A stretch of DNA of 64,000 bases from Saprospiraceae bacterium (lineage in GTDB: Bacteria > Bacteroidota > Bacteroidia > Chitinophagales > Saprospiraceae): contig JADJYH010000006.1 of NCBI GenBank assembly GCA_016719855.1, positions 1-64,000 on the forward strand, read 5' to 3'. The number at the start of each line of letters is the position of its first letter. Positions within the stretch are counted from its first letter, which is position 1. Both the position numbers and the translations under genes were made by a program. The notes beneath the pieces are model-generated. The model was not told the origin of the DNA and did not search any database. It saw only the letters and a list, made by a program, of their open reading frames with translations. Positions 9,372 to 17,719 of the stretch are shown piece by piece.

Positions 9372-9776
9372 ATGAAAACAATAATAACCCTTGTCATTTG
9401 CCTTAGCCATTGGTGCGCCATGGCCCAGGTTACAGTCACCTGGAAAGGTGGCCACCCCGGTAGGGAAACCGATTGGCAATTTGCAGGAAACTGGAGCAAT
9501 TCCCGTTTGCCCGACAATTTCAACAATGTGTACATCCCCGATGTATCAACCGGAAGTGGCAAGTATCCTATCGTAAAAGGTGACGTGGGCAACGTGAATG
9601 GACTTTTCATCGAAGCCGGTGCCACGCTGACCATTGCGCCCAAAGGCTCCTTGGTGGTGGAAAGCCCAGAACGAATGCTGGTTTTGGGTAGGCTTCTGAA
9701 TAGAGGGAGTTTCAAAGTGCTGACTGGCCCTTCTGCTATCAGTGACAAGGAGACTGCTTCCACAGGCCCAAAGTAA
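9372..9776 (+). CDS. Secreted beta-helix-type domain protein
   Basis: The 134-residue product has a signal peptide (MKTIITLVICLSHWCAMAQ). The mature part, TWKGGHPGRETDWQFAGNW then PDNFNNVYIPD and GLFIEAGATLTIAPKGSLVV, is the opening motif found at the N-terminus of many large Bacteroidota surface proteins with parallel beta-helix stacks. Here it stands alone at a length too short for a full helix. The ligand is unknown. It is the last of the same-strand secreted genes after the regulator at 5005. Confidence 0.6.
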   Translation: MKTIITLVICLSHWCAMAQVTVTWKGGHPGRETDWQFAGNWSNSRLPDNFNNVYIPDVSTGSGKYPIVKGDVGNVNGLFIEAGATLTIAPKGSLVVESPERMLVLGRLLNRGSFKVLTGPSAISDKETASTGPK

Positions 9777-9827
9777 TTGACAGTAAGCAGACGGCATCGA
9801 AAATCCTGTTACATGCTTTCCGCTAAC

Positions 9828-9954
9828 AGGTTTTGTGCAAATAGGGGTTTGGGGCGCTTCAAGCCAGCCCAGCCAAAAGACCCTCTCCCCCGACGAGCCG
9901 CCGAAGGCGGCGAGGAGGGGCAGCGGTGCATAATTTTTGATTTGCACAAAACCT
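9828..9954. repeat. MITE-like element bounded by a 15-bp inverted repeat
   Basis: AGGTTTTGTGCAAAT at 9828-9842 is matched exactly in inverse at 9940-9954. Between them, CCTCTCCCCCGACGAGCCGCC and its near complement around 9885-9920 form a strong GC-rich hairpin. No coding capacity. It resembles a small non-autonomous element or a REP-like palindrome; no transposase is nearby. Confidence 0.5.
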
Positions 9955-10066
9955 ATCAGCGCAGCGTAAAAACTAAAATTTTATGTAGTTTCTCAAAAGT
10001 GTTTCATTTCATAATGACCCTTGGTGTTAAGCCTATTTGTATTGGCATTAATTGCAGTTTGTTAGT

Positions 10067-10139
10067 AAAAAGGACGTTCCTCCGCAAACACCTTTCCACG
10101 ACTTTAAGGACCTATTTTCGGAGGCGTCCTTTTATTTTT
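10067..10139 (+). terminator. Bulged long stem followed by T-run
   Basis: AAAAGGACG-TT-CCTCCG pairs with CGGAGG-CGTCCTTTT across a 34-base loop, followed by TTTTATTTTTTT. The form is that of a rho-independent terminator, though the loop is long and no gene ends close by on the plus strand. Confidence 0.45.
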
Positions 10140-10446
10140 TTCCTGCTGTAACCTGCCTACTTACAGTTTTATAACCTGCAATGCAATGGGGCGTGAGCCA
10201 TTGGCGACGAAAAACCTTCAAATCCTCTCGCCTTTACCTATCCTTTGCATGTTCCCTAAATCTTCCGTTTAAAATCTAACATGCACCTCAACCGGGAGAA
10301 CCAAGTATGCATTTTTGATTTGTGTCCTTTTCCTCCTCAGTTTTTCTGTAAGTTTGCTCTTAGAATTAGCGCTTTGAAATCCTGCGCAGTACCTTGTTGC
10401 CACCGCTTTGGATGATTGAACCCTGTGGTCATCTTTCGAGGTAAAC

Positions 10447-10461
10447 ATCTTTGGACAAAGT
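10447..10461. promoter_or_regulatory. Palindromic promoter box shared with 15884-15898
   Basis: ATCTTTGGACAAAGT contains the palindrome CTTTG-GA-CAAAG overlapping a near-consensus -7 element (CATCTTTG). The identical 15 bases recur at 15884-15898. Confidence 0.4.
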
Positions 10462-10474
10462 AAAATACCGTTTT

Positions 10475-11545
10475 ATGCCAAGCACAAAAATTGCCGGAAT
10501 CGGCTTCTACGTTCCCGAAAAGGTCGTCAGCAATTTCGACCTGATGAAGCACATGGACACCACCGACGAGTGGATTCAAGAGCGCAGCGGCATCGTGGAG
10601 CGACGCTACGCAAAACGGCATGAGGAAACCACGTCCACTGTTGGTGCCAGAGCCGCTGAAATCGCCATCCAACGGGCAGGCATAACCAAGGAAGACGTTG
10701 ATTTTATCATCTTCGCTACCCTCAGCCCCGACTATTTCTTCCCTGGCTGTGGGGTGCTAATGCAACGGGAACTGGGCATCACCCACACCGAAATCGGAGC
10801 GCTCGACATCCGAAACCAATGTTCTGGATTCGTGTACGGACTCACCGTGGCCGACCAATTCATCCGCTCCGGCATGTACAAAAACGTGTTGCTCGTAGGG
10901 GCAGAGGTGCATTCGATGGGACTTGATTTCACCACACGTGGCCGCAATGTGACCGTGCTTTTTGGGGATGGCGGTGGGGCAGTGCTGCTTCAACCTACCA
11001 ACGAGCCAGGACAGGGTATTTTGACCTCCAAACTGCATTCCGATGGCACACATGCGGAGCAGTTGGCCTTCATCAATCCTGGCTGCCATAGCGGTTACCA
11101 TGCGAAAAAGCAAGGGCAGGACGTGGACTTTGGCTACGATGAAAACCAGGAGTTTGGCGGACTATTTTTGACCCAAAAAATGATAGATGATGGCATGATA
11201 TACCCGATGATGGACGGCCAATTGGTGTTCAAAGCAGCGGTGACAAAATTCCCAGAAGTCATCAAGGAAGTCCTCGATGACCAGGGCCTCACGACTGCCG
11301 ATATTGACCTTTTTATCCCGCACCAGGCCAATTTGCGCATCAGCCAATTCGTGCAGCGCAAGCTCGGACTTCCCGACGACAAGGTCTGGAACAACATCCA
11401 ACGCTACGGCAATACCACCGCAGCCACCATCCCAATCGCCCTCTGCGAGGCTTGGGAGGCAGGCAAGGTGAAAAAGGGCGACCTCATTTGCATCGCTGCC
11501 TTTGGGAGCGGGTTCACGTGGGGAGCCTCGTTGATTCGGTGGTGA
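10475..11545 (+). CDS. 3-oxoacyl-ACP synthase III family protein (FabH-like)
   Basis: A ketosynthase that condenses an acyl-CoA starter with malonyl-ACP. ATG 10475 (MPSTKIAGIGFYVPEKVVS) is preferred to the earlier in-frame start because it begins at the conserved strand. Catalytic residues are visible: Cys in DIRNQCSGFVYG, His in IPHQANLRIS and Asn in RYGNTTAATIP; FGDGGGAVLL and FGSGFTWGA are also conserved. At 356 residues it is about 40 longer than housekeeping FabH. The extra sits around 180-240 and includes GCHSGYHAKKQGQ and FGGLFLTQKM. This longer form is a Bacteroidota subgroup whose substrate may differ. It is a single gene, not in a fatty-acid operon. Confidence 0.85.
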   Translation: MPSTKIAGIGFYVPEKVVSNFDLMKHMDTTDEWIQERSGIVERRYAKRHEETTSTVGARAAEIAIQRAGITKEDVDFIIFATLSPDYFFPGCGVLMQRELGITHTEIGALDIRNQCSGFVYGLTVADQFIRSGMYKNVLLVGAEVHSMGLDFTTRGRNVTVLFGDGGGAVLLQPTNEPGQGILTSKLHSDGTHAEQLAFINPGCHSGYHAKKQGQDVDFGYDENQEFGGLFLTQKMIDDGMIYPMMDGQLVFKAAVTKFPEVIKEVLDDQGLTTADIDLFIPHQANLRISQFVQRKLGLPDDKVWNNIQRYGNTTAATIPIALCEAWEAGKVKKGDLICIAAFGSGFTWGASLIRW

Positions 11546-11592
11546 TTTCTTGTGCTTCTTGAGAGTTTGATGAAGGTGTAAGTTTGGTTGTT

Positions 11593-12336
11593 TCAAATCC
11601 TCCCAAACAACAAAACGAACTCATCCCGCCTGCTCCGGGCGATGCTCACGGTTTGGTTGTTGCTCATCACCACGTAACCGCCGTCGCCCTTCACGTATTT
11701 CATGATGTGATTTAGGTTGATTAGGAATTGCTTGTGAATCCTAAAAAAGCCCTTGCCTTCCAGCGTGTCTTCCACGTCGCCGAGGGTGCGGGACACCAAC
11801 ATGTGTTTGCCATCGGTGAGATGGAATTTGGTGTAGTTGCTCTCTGCTTCGCAGGTCACAATGTCGTTTAGGCTCAAAAAGCTGAAGCCTTCCAAGCTGG
11901 GAATGGCAATCTTGTTGGACAGCACCGAATCCTTTTGGTGGATATGGGTTTTCAACAGCGTCAGTTGCTGCGTGTCAATGGGCGGTGCCTTAAGGGAGCG
12001 GTTTACGGCATTTTTCAACTCCTGTGGGTCAATGGGCTTGAGCAGGTAGTCGAGGGCGCTGAACTTGAACGCCCGCAAAGCATAGCGGTCGTAGGCAGTA
12101 GTGAAAACGAGTTGAAACGGAACTTCCACCAGTTCTTCCAACATCCGAAAGCCGTTCATCACTGGCATTTCCACGTCGAGGAACACCAGTTCTGGGGCAA
12201 ACTGACGAATGATGGCCAACCCTTCCTGTCCGTTGCCTGCCGTCGCTACCACCTCGGCCTGCGGGCAATGTTGTTGCAACAGTACATGCAGGTAGCCCAC
12301 GCAATGTGGCTCGTCGTCAATGATGATGGTTTTCAT
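11593..12336 (-). CDS. LytTR-family response regulator
   Basis: The receiver domain (1-120) has the acidic pair IDDE, phospho-acceptor Asp54 in LVFLDVEMP, the switch Thr in FTTAYD and Lys in LLKPID. The LytTR DNA-binding domain (about 145-247) has IVTCEAESNYTKFHL, the LGDVEDTL segment, FFRIHKQFLINLNHI and ARSRRDEF. It lies directly downstream of the propeller histidine kinase at 12404-15637 on the same strand, so the two form a cognate pair. The gap between them is occupied by a 7-base inverted repeat. Its target genes are not evident from the sequence. Confidence 0.9.
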   Translation of the reverse strand: MKTIIIDDEPHCVGYLHVLLQQHCPQAEVVATAGNGQEGLAIIRQFAPELVFLDVEMPVMNGFRMLEELVEVPFQLVFTTAYDRYALRAFKFSALDYLLKPIDPQELKNAVNRSLKAPPIDTQQLTLLKTHIHQKDSVLSNKIAIPSLEGFSFLSLNDIVTCEAESNYTKFHLTDGKHMLVSRTLGDVEDTLEGKGFFRIHKQFLINLNHIMKYVKGDGGYVVMSNNQTVSIARSRRDEFVLLFGRI

Positions 12337-12338
12337 AA

Positions 12339-12399
12339 GAACTGTGAATTGTGAACGGTGAACGGTTGGTATTCATAGTTCACCGTTCATCGTTCACCA
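12339..12399. repeat. Inverted 7-base-period repeat between kinase and regulator
   Basis: GAAC-TGTGAAT-TGTGAAC-GGTGAAC-GGT at 12339-12366 faces AGTTCACCGTTCATCGTTCACCA at 12377-12399. The same heptamer family as at 1761-1975, here as a tight hairpin with a ten-base loop and nothing inside. Confidence 0.6.
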
Positions 12400-12403
12400 T
12401 TAA

Positions 12404-15400
12404 TTAAACTGGTATTTCCAGCACGACCTTCGTGCCGCAGGGCAGCCCTTCGGCGTCCACGAGGTCTTGAATCGTCACTTTGCTGCTGTTCGAGTTATCG
12501 GGGTTCAACATGCGTAGGCGCTCGGCGGTGATGTTGGTGCCTTTTGGTTTGTGTTGCAAAGCGGTTTTGCTCTCCAGTTCGGCGGCTCGTTCCCTGCCAA
12601 CTCCGTCGTCAGTGATTTCGATGTGGAGCAGGTTTTCGCTGGGCTGCCGGACGTCCACCACCACGGAACCGCCTTCGGGTTTGTGCATCAGGCCATGCCA
12701 GATGGCGTTCTCGACGTAGGGTTGCAGCAGCATCGGAGGTACTTGGGTAAACTGAGTATCTACCTCGTTATCCACCCAAAGTTCGTAGCGGAACTTGCCA
12801 TCGAACCGCATCGCCTCCAGGTCCATGTAAAGCCGCAGGGCTTCCAGTTCCTTTTCGAGCGGCACTTTTTGCGAGCCGGAATTGTCGAGCACCAAACGGA
12901 TGAGCTTGGAGAATTTTGAAATATAATTGGCCGCCTTTTGGCTGTCGTTGCGCACCACGAAATGGTTGATGGAGTTGAGGCAGTTGAAGATGAAGTGCGG
13001 GTTCATCTGGGAGCGCAGCGCCGTCATTTCCGTTTCCGATAGTTTTTTGTAAAACTCGGTTTTCAGTTGCTCCTCGTGGCGGACTTGCAATGTACGCCAG
13101 TGAATGACGCCTCTAATTGATAGCACCACCACTAGCAAGGCTGCTGCAAGAAACCACCAGCTTTGCCACCAGTGCGGCAAGATACAGATTTGAATAATCG
13201 TTTCAGGGGAGTCAATTTTGCTGCCTGCAAGCTGTGCTTTTACCCGAAAGGTATACCTACCTGGTCGAAGCTCTGTATAAGTCATGGATTTTCTACCTTC
13301 AGCAATGTACCACTCATCGTCGAATCCTTCGAGCGTGTATTGATAGGATGTTAGGTCGGAATTAAGGGAGGTCGGGGTGGTAAATTCGAAGGAGAAGACA
13401 TTTTCCGAAGGTTCCAACTCGATTTCCAAGGCGTTGCGGATGTTTTTTTCGAAATACTTGGATTGGAAATATACCTTAAAATCGGTCAAGGCAACCTTTA
13501 TTGGGGCAGTGCTTTTAACTTGAGTACCGGTTTGCGCCAGTAGGCAAAACCCGTTCGGTTGACCCACCAAAACCCCTAAGCCCGGAAATGCCGCCAGCCC
13601 TTTGTCAGTCAGGTAGGCGTCTTTCAAGCCTTCAGCTTTGGCGAATACTTTGAACTGATTTCCGGAGAGGTCGTACATCGCCAAACCCTTGTTGGTGGCC
13701 ATCCACAAATTGCCTGTTTCGTCTTTTTCGATGCAAGACACATAATCGCCGGGCAGCCCTTGCGCTTTACCTAGAACCTGAACAGGAGACTTCTGTTGTT
13801 TGTCGGGATTCAAAACTTGTAAGCCATTGTTCCTAGCGCCTACCCAGATGCTGTTGTCCAAGCCAATTTCTAACGACCTGGTATGGTTTGATACTAGCGC
13901 ATTTTGGTCATCATATTTTACAAAATTGCCGGTTTGGGGGTCAAAATCCAATACACCGCTGCTTTTCAAAGCAAGCCACAAATGCCCACGCCCGTCTTCT
14001 TTGATGTCCATGAAAGCCCACCACCGCTCAAAAGCAGGCGAGCCGATGGCAAAACCTTGATCACCTTCCACAAAATGCTTTACTTCCCGAATTCCTTTTC
14101 CGATGGCCATTGGGCTAATTTTATAAAGCCCATCGTACCACGTGGCGACCCAAATATTGCCTTTCGAGTCTTCAAAAATATCGTTGATGGTTTCTTCCAA
14201 TACCCTCGGTTTCGGCAAGGGCAATATTACCGGCTCAAAAAATGCCTGCCCCGGTCGCAGAAGGTACAGCGAAGCCTCGCCGCCTAAGGTTTTCAAAGCG
14301 CCCGCCCAAACGTTGCCTTTCGTATCGCTCGTCACCGTTCTAAAATTTGGAAACAGCCCGCCCGGAATTGGTTTTGCCCGCTGGGTCAGGCGGCTCCCAA
14401 CATCAGACCATTCATAACATCCACTGTTTTCCGTTGCGACAAAAACCAGCTTCCGTAAGGGGGCATAAGCAAAGTCGGTCACTTCTGCCCGCTCCGTTTT
14501 CGCATCGCCGGAAGCGAGGCTGATGTACCGAAAAGACTGGTTTTGAAAATTGTAGGACCGGACACCGCCCTGCCATCCCAGCACCCAAAGCCGCTGCTCC
14601 GGGTCGAGGTAAAGCCCTTGGCAGTTTCGGTCCAATTCGGGGCTTTCGCCGCTCTGGGCATTTTTAATAAAATGATACTTGCCACTGTTCTTTTCAAAAA
14701 TGCCGAAGCCGTTGTCCTCCGTAGCGACCCATAATTCATCGGCGTTTTTTTCAAGAATGGCCAACGATACGTTGCGGTTAACAACTCCCTTTTTCCAAAG
14801 CGGAATGTTGTATGGAAAGGTTTTTAACTGCCGGGTGACTGGGTCAAAACTCGCCACGCCCGTTGACCAGGTGGCTATCCAGACTTTTCCCTGCTCATCT
14901 TCCAGGAGTTTCATGGCAGCGACGCCTGCTTTTTTAGCGTAGTCTTCTAGCTGAATGATGTCAAAGGTTTTGTTGTTTTTGTCGAAGTGTGCAAGCCCCC
15001 TGCCAGCTGCCGCCACCCAAAGAAAGCCGGGATGCCTCCGGTCAGCAATGACGTGTTTGGCTGTATTGTATTGAAAGGAATTTGCTTTCAAGCCATCCTC
15101 CCGAAACGAATACCATCCCGTGAACTTCCGCTCTTTTTTGTCAAAACAACCCAATCCGTGGTGGTAGGAGCCAAGCCACAGCAGGTCTCCATCCTGGCAA
15201 ATGGAAGTTAGGCTAAGTGGCTCCCCTTTCCATTCGGGGTGAAGTGGGTCGTTCGGCCATGATTCAAACTTGCCAGTAGCGGGGTCGAAGTGGTTCAGGC
15301 CGCCATCCAATACGGCGAGCCAGAAAGTGCCGTCTGTGTCTTCGCACATATCCATGATGGAGTTGTTGCTGAGCGCATCGGACGCATCCTTTTTTTCGTA

Positions 15401-15637
15401 AAAATTGAGGAACCCCTGACCGTCGAAGCGGGAAAGCCCGCCCTCTGTGCCAAACCATAAAAAACCGTGGCTGTCCCGCATGGCTACATGCACCCAGTTA
15501 TCCGCCAACCCCTGTTCCATCGTGTAGCGGGTGAAGTAGGGGGCTTCATTTTTCGGAGGAAACCCCTTGGACTGGGCGCTCGCCATGCAGGAAAGCCCTA
15601 GAAAGGCAAACCAGAGTATTTGGTTGAATCTTTTCAT
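12404..15637 (-). CDS. Sensor histidine kinase with two-component propeller (LytS-type)
   Basis: A 1,077-residue sensor. It has a signal peptide (MKRFNQILWFAFLGLSCMASAQ), then about 720 residues of Reg_prop-type repeats with recurring WVAT, WLGS and GLxxFD elements forming two seven-bladed propellers. A Y_Y_Y domain follows (YQYTLEGFDDEWYIAEG, ELRPGRYTFRVKA), then one transmembrane helix (WFLAAALLVVVLSI), a His_kinase domain with the phospho-His in SQMNPHFIFNCLNSI, and an ATPase with YVENAIWHGL and ITDDGVGRERA. The kinase type pairs with LytTR regulators, and one follows directly at 11593. The propeller probably senses a periplasmic polymer or envelope state. Not frameshifted, unlike many neighbours. 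Confidence 0.92.
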   Translation of the reverse strand: MKRFNQILWFAFLGLSCMASAQSKGFPPKNEAPYFTRYTMEQGLADNWVHVAMRDSHGFLWFGTEGGLSRFDGQGFLNFYEKKDASDALSNNSIMDMCEDTDGTFWLAVLDGGLNHFDPATGKFESWPNDPLHPEWKGEPLSLTSICQDGDLLWLGSYHHGLGCFDKKERKFTGWYSFREDGLKANSFQYNTAKHVIADRRHPGFLWVAAAGRGLAHFDKNNKTFDIIQLEDYAKKAGVAAMKLLEDEQGKVWIATWSTGVASFDPVTRQLKTFPYNIPLWKKGVVNRNVSLAILEKNADELWVATEDNGFGIFEKNSGKYHFIKNAQSGESPELDRNCQGLYLDPEQRLWVLGWQGGVRSYNFQNQSFRYISLASGDAKTERAEVTDFAYAPLRKLVFVATENSGCYEWSDVGSRLTQRAKPIPGGLFPNFRTVTSDTKGNVWAGALKTLGGEASLYLLRPGQAFFEPVILPLPKPRVLEETINDIFEDSKGNIWVATWYDGLYKISPMAIGKGIREVKHFVEGDQGFAIGSPAFERWWAFMDIKEDGRGHLWLALKSSGVLDFDPQTGNFVKYDDQNALVSNHTRSLEIGLDNSIWVGARNNGLQVLNPDKQQKSPVQVLGKAQGLPGDYVSCIEKDETGNLWMATNKGLAMYDLSGNQFKVFAKAEGLKDAYLTDKGLAAFPGLGVLVGQPNGFCLLAQTGTQVKSTAPIKVALTDFKVYFQSKYFEKNIRNALEIELEPSENVFSFEFTTPTSLNSDLTSYQYTLEGFDDEWYIAEGRKSMTYTELRPGRYTFRVKAQLAGSKIDSPETIIQICILPHWWQSWWFLAAALLVVVLSIRGVIHWRTLQVRHEEQLKTEFYKKLSETEMTALRSQMNPHFIFNCLNSINHFVVRNDSQKAANYISKFSKLIRLVLDNSGSQKVPLEKELEALRLYMDLEAMRFDGKFRYELWVDNEVDTQFTQVPPMLLQPYVENAIWHGLMHKPEGGSVVVDVRQPSENLLHIEITDDGVGRERAAELESKTALQHKPKGTNITAERLRMLNPDNSNSSKVTIQDLVDAEGLPCGTKVVLEIPV

Positions 15638-16089
15638 GGTCTGCAAAATAGCGTAGGTCGGGGAAATAAGCTGGATAGGCGGGACAAAAAATGCTAAATC
15701 TATACAACCACGAAACTAGGCTGACATGGTGAGAATCTGCCATGGCAATGAGTGAACTGCGGTTTTGAGTGAGCCAATGGTTTGCGAGGCCAATTTTTGC
15801 CTTTTTTTTTGTAAACATACCGTTTAATCAACCGGAGCAACCGTTTGCTCATTCCCGTGTTTTTTTTAGCAATCGCCAGTTATATCTTTGGACAAAGTGA
15901 GGCGGTCTGTGCTTTCGTTGCCGAATGAATGAAAATTCGGTATTTCATTGCCTGGCGACTTGGATTTGAAATTCTTTTGCCCTAAAATAAATCAACATGT
16001 AATCAAGAATTACTTCGAATAGTTGACCCTACTGGATTTCACTCATTTTCTGCTCCTCAATTATACTCACGACCAAAAAAATCTTTCGA
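15638..16089. other. 450 bp intergenic region, divergent promoters
   Basis: No gene is supported. It lies between the divergently placed kinase gene and the T9SS-cargo remnant and contains the TATCTTTG element within the shared palindrome at 15884-15898. Confidence 0.5.
15884..15898. promoter_or_regulatory. TAnnTTTG promoter inside a palindromic box
   Basis: ATCTTTGGACAAAGT is identical to 10447-10461. TATCTTTG (15883-15890) is an exact -7 consensus on the plus strand, about 200 bases upstream of the remnant gene at 16090. Confidence 0.45.
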
Positions 16090-16576
16090 ATGAAAACCCT
16101 GTTTACTCCAATGAAAACTAAAGTGGTGGCAATCATTGCCATCACTTTTTTTGCCTCTACTCAAGCCCTATCCCAAGATTTCTAGCGGGTGTGCGGCTGC
16201 AGCCTGCTTTTTACGTCACCAACGCACTTGGCAACAACCAGGGCGGCGAAGACACCTACTCCCGCCTCCTGTTGGACAATATCTGCATTGACGGGATGCC
16301 GCTGACGGTGGTCAGGAACCCAACGGGTGGGCATTCCATCCGCCTCTACCCCAACCCCACCTCCGGCCAACTCACCCTTGAGTTCAAGGGCGAGGCACAG
16401 TTGGTGTGCGAGGTGCAAATACTCGACCTTCTCGGCAGAACCCTTCGCACGGAAACACTGCTGCCAGGCAGCAGGCACACCAGCTCTCGATTGCCACGCT
16501 GCCAGCGGGCTTCTATCTCGTGAAAGTGATGGATGGGGGCGAGCCTGTTTGGATTGAGAAAGTGGTTAAACAATAG
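16090..16576 (+). pseudogene. Remnant of a T9SS cargo protein: signal peptide joined to C-terminal sorting domain
   Basis: A signal peptide (MKTLFTPMKTKVVAIIAITF, then ASTQALSQ) from 16090 hits a stop at 16183. A second frame from about 16185 carries TYSRLLLDNICIDG and a type A C-terminal sorting domain: IRLYPNPTSGQLTLEFKG, CEVQILDLLGR. After another shift near 16470 it continues LSIATLPAGFYLVKVMDGG and ends VVKQ at 16576. Cargo of this class is hundreds of residues long, so the central functional part is missing. The intact terminator and promoter suggest internal deletion of a once normal gene. A sequence error cannot explain the missing middle. Confidence 0.7.
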
Positions 16577-16611
16577 CAACCTGTAGTGACAATTAGAATT
16601 CCTCATGTTCA

Positions 16612-16645
16612 AACCTTCGCAAGCCGGTCTTGCGAAGGTTTTTTT
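16612..16645 (+). terminator. Rho-independent terminator of the T9SS-cargo remnant
   Basis: AACCTTCGCAAG and its exact complement flank CCGGT and are followed by seven T. A strong 12-bp stem, 35 bases after the remnant's stop. Confidence 0.8.
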
Positions 16646-16708
16646 GTGAATCAAACCCCGTATTCCTAAAAATTCCCATCTTTGCTTGAACCCTGCAATC
16701 TTTCCTTA

Positions 16709-17692
16709 ATGATACAATTCGATTGGGCAGAAAAAATTCAAGACTACGTTTTCAAGACCTGGCTCGAAAACAAGGGAGAGGGCGTGAAAATCGCCGTCCT
16801 GGATACTGGTATTGATTTGGCGCACCCCGCTTTGAAGCACCTCGACCGACCGGGACGCAAGTTCAATGCAGCGGCACCGGGGTTCAATCCAACCAAACCG
16901 CTGCTCTTCGGCAATGGCGATGTGACCGATGCCCACCGCAAAAAAGGGCACGGGACCCAGTGCGTGAGCACCCTGACCGCAAAGGCGGAGGGCGAGAACA
17001 ACTTGTTCGGTTTTGCACCGGAGGCGGAGGTTTTTATCCTAAAGATCAACACCGTTGACCACAAATTTTTCAGGGTGAAGGACTTCCTGCGGGGAGTGGA
17101 GGCAGCGGCCAACCTTGGCGTTGACCTCGTAGTGGCCAGCGTGTCCTACCCGCCGGAGGACATCGCACTGGAGGGCATTCCGCAGGCCGAAATTGAGAGG
17201 GTGTTTGGGCTGCTGAGGGCATCGGGTGCGGTGCTGTTTGCCTCGCTCCCAAACCGTGACGATGCTGAAACATGGACGGGGTTGCCTGCGGCAAATTTCC
17301 CTTCCCTTCGAGCGGAGGCCGTTAACGTCGGGGCGATTTCCCAGGGTATTTTCCAAAACCGGAGGGCGGAGATTGACGCCGAGGCCAGCATCCATTTTTT
17401 GGTGGCAAATGCCAGTGCCCATTTTTGCAAAATAAAAAACGAGTACGTCCAGGAGGGTGTTTCGAGCAGCTACGGTACCTACTTGGTGGCCGGCGTGGCT
17501 GCGCTGTACCTTGCTTCCATTAAAAAAAGGGAGAAGGACGACTACCAGCCAAGGCTACAAGCTGACTTCCTAAAAGGGCTAAGCCAAAAATTCGTTCAAC
17601 TGCTGGATGCCCAGGATTGGGTGGCAAACCAGCCAGTTTTGTACAAGACCTCCGCCGTGAAATCCGGTCCGGCTGACCCGCTTGACGCATAA
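16709..17692 (+). CDS. Intracellular subtilisin-like serine protease (peptidase S8)
   Basis: A 327-residue S8 peptidase with no signal peptide, so probably cytoplasmic. The catalytic Asp is in IAVLDTGIDLAHPAL and His in KKGHGTQCVSTL. The Ser lies in an unusual block, EGVSSSYGTYLVAGVAALYL. Aligned to the family's G-T-S-M-A-x-P-x-V-A-G it keeps the Ser but replaces the preceding Gly-Thr and the later Pro. The oxyanion region is LFASLPNRDDAETW. The substrate is unknown and activity is likely but not certain. A near-consensus element, CATCTTTG, lies at 16676-16683. Confidence 0.8.
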   Translation: MIQFDWAEKIQDYVFKTWLENKGEGVKIAVLDTGIDLAHPALKHLDRPGRKFNAAAPGFNPTKPLLFGNGDVTDAHRKKGHGTQCVSTLTAKAEGENNLFGFAPEAEVFILKINTVDHKFFRVKDFLRGVEAAANLGVDLVVASVSYPPEDIALEGIPQAEIERVFGLLRASGAVLFASLPNRDDAETWTGLPAANFPSLRAEAVNVGAISQGIFQNRRAEIDAEASIHFLVANASAHFCKIKNEYVQEGVSSSYGTYLVAGVAALYLASIKKREKDDYQPRLQADFLKGLSQKFVQLLDAQDWVANQPVLYKTSAVKSGPADPLDA

Positions 17693-17719
17693 ATTTTCAT
17701 ACAAAACCATTTCATCAAA

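Larger units (their letters stand above)
9777..10474. other. 700 bp intergenic region with two inverted repeats
   Basis: No gene is supported. It holds a 15-bp inverted repeat enclosing a GC-rich palindrome (9828-9954), a long bulged stem with a T-run (10067-10139) and the promoter-like palindrome before fabH (10447-10461). Confidence 0.6.
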
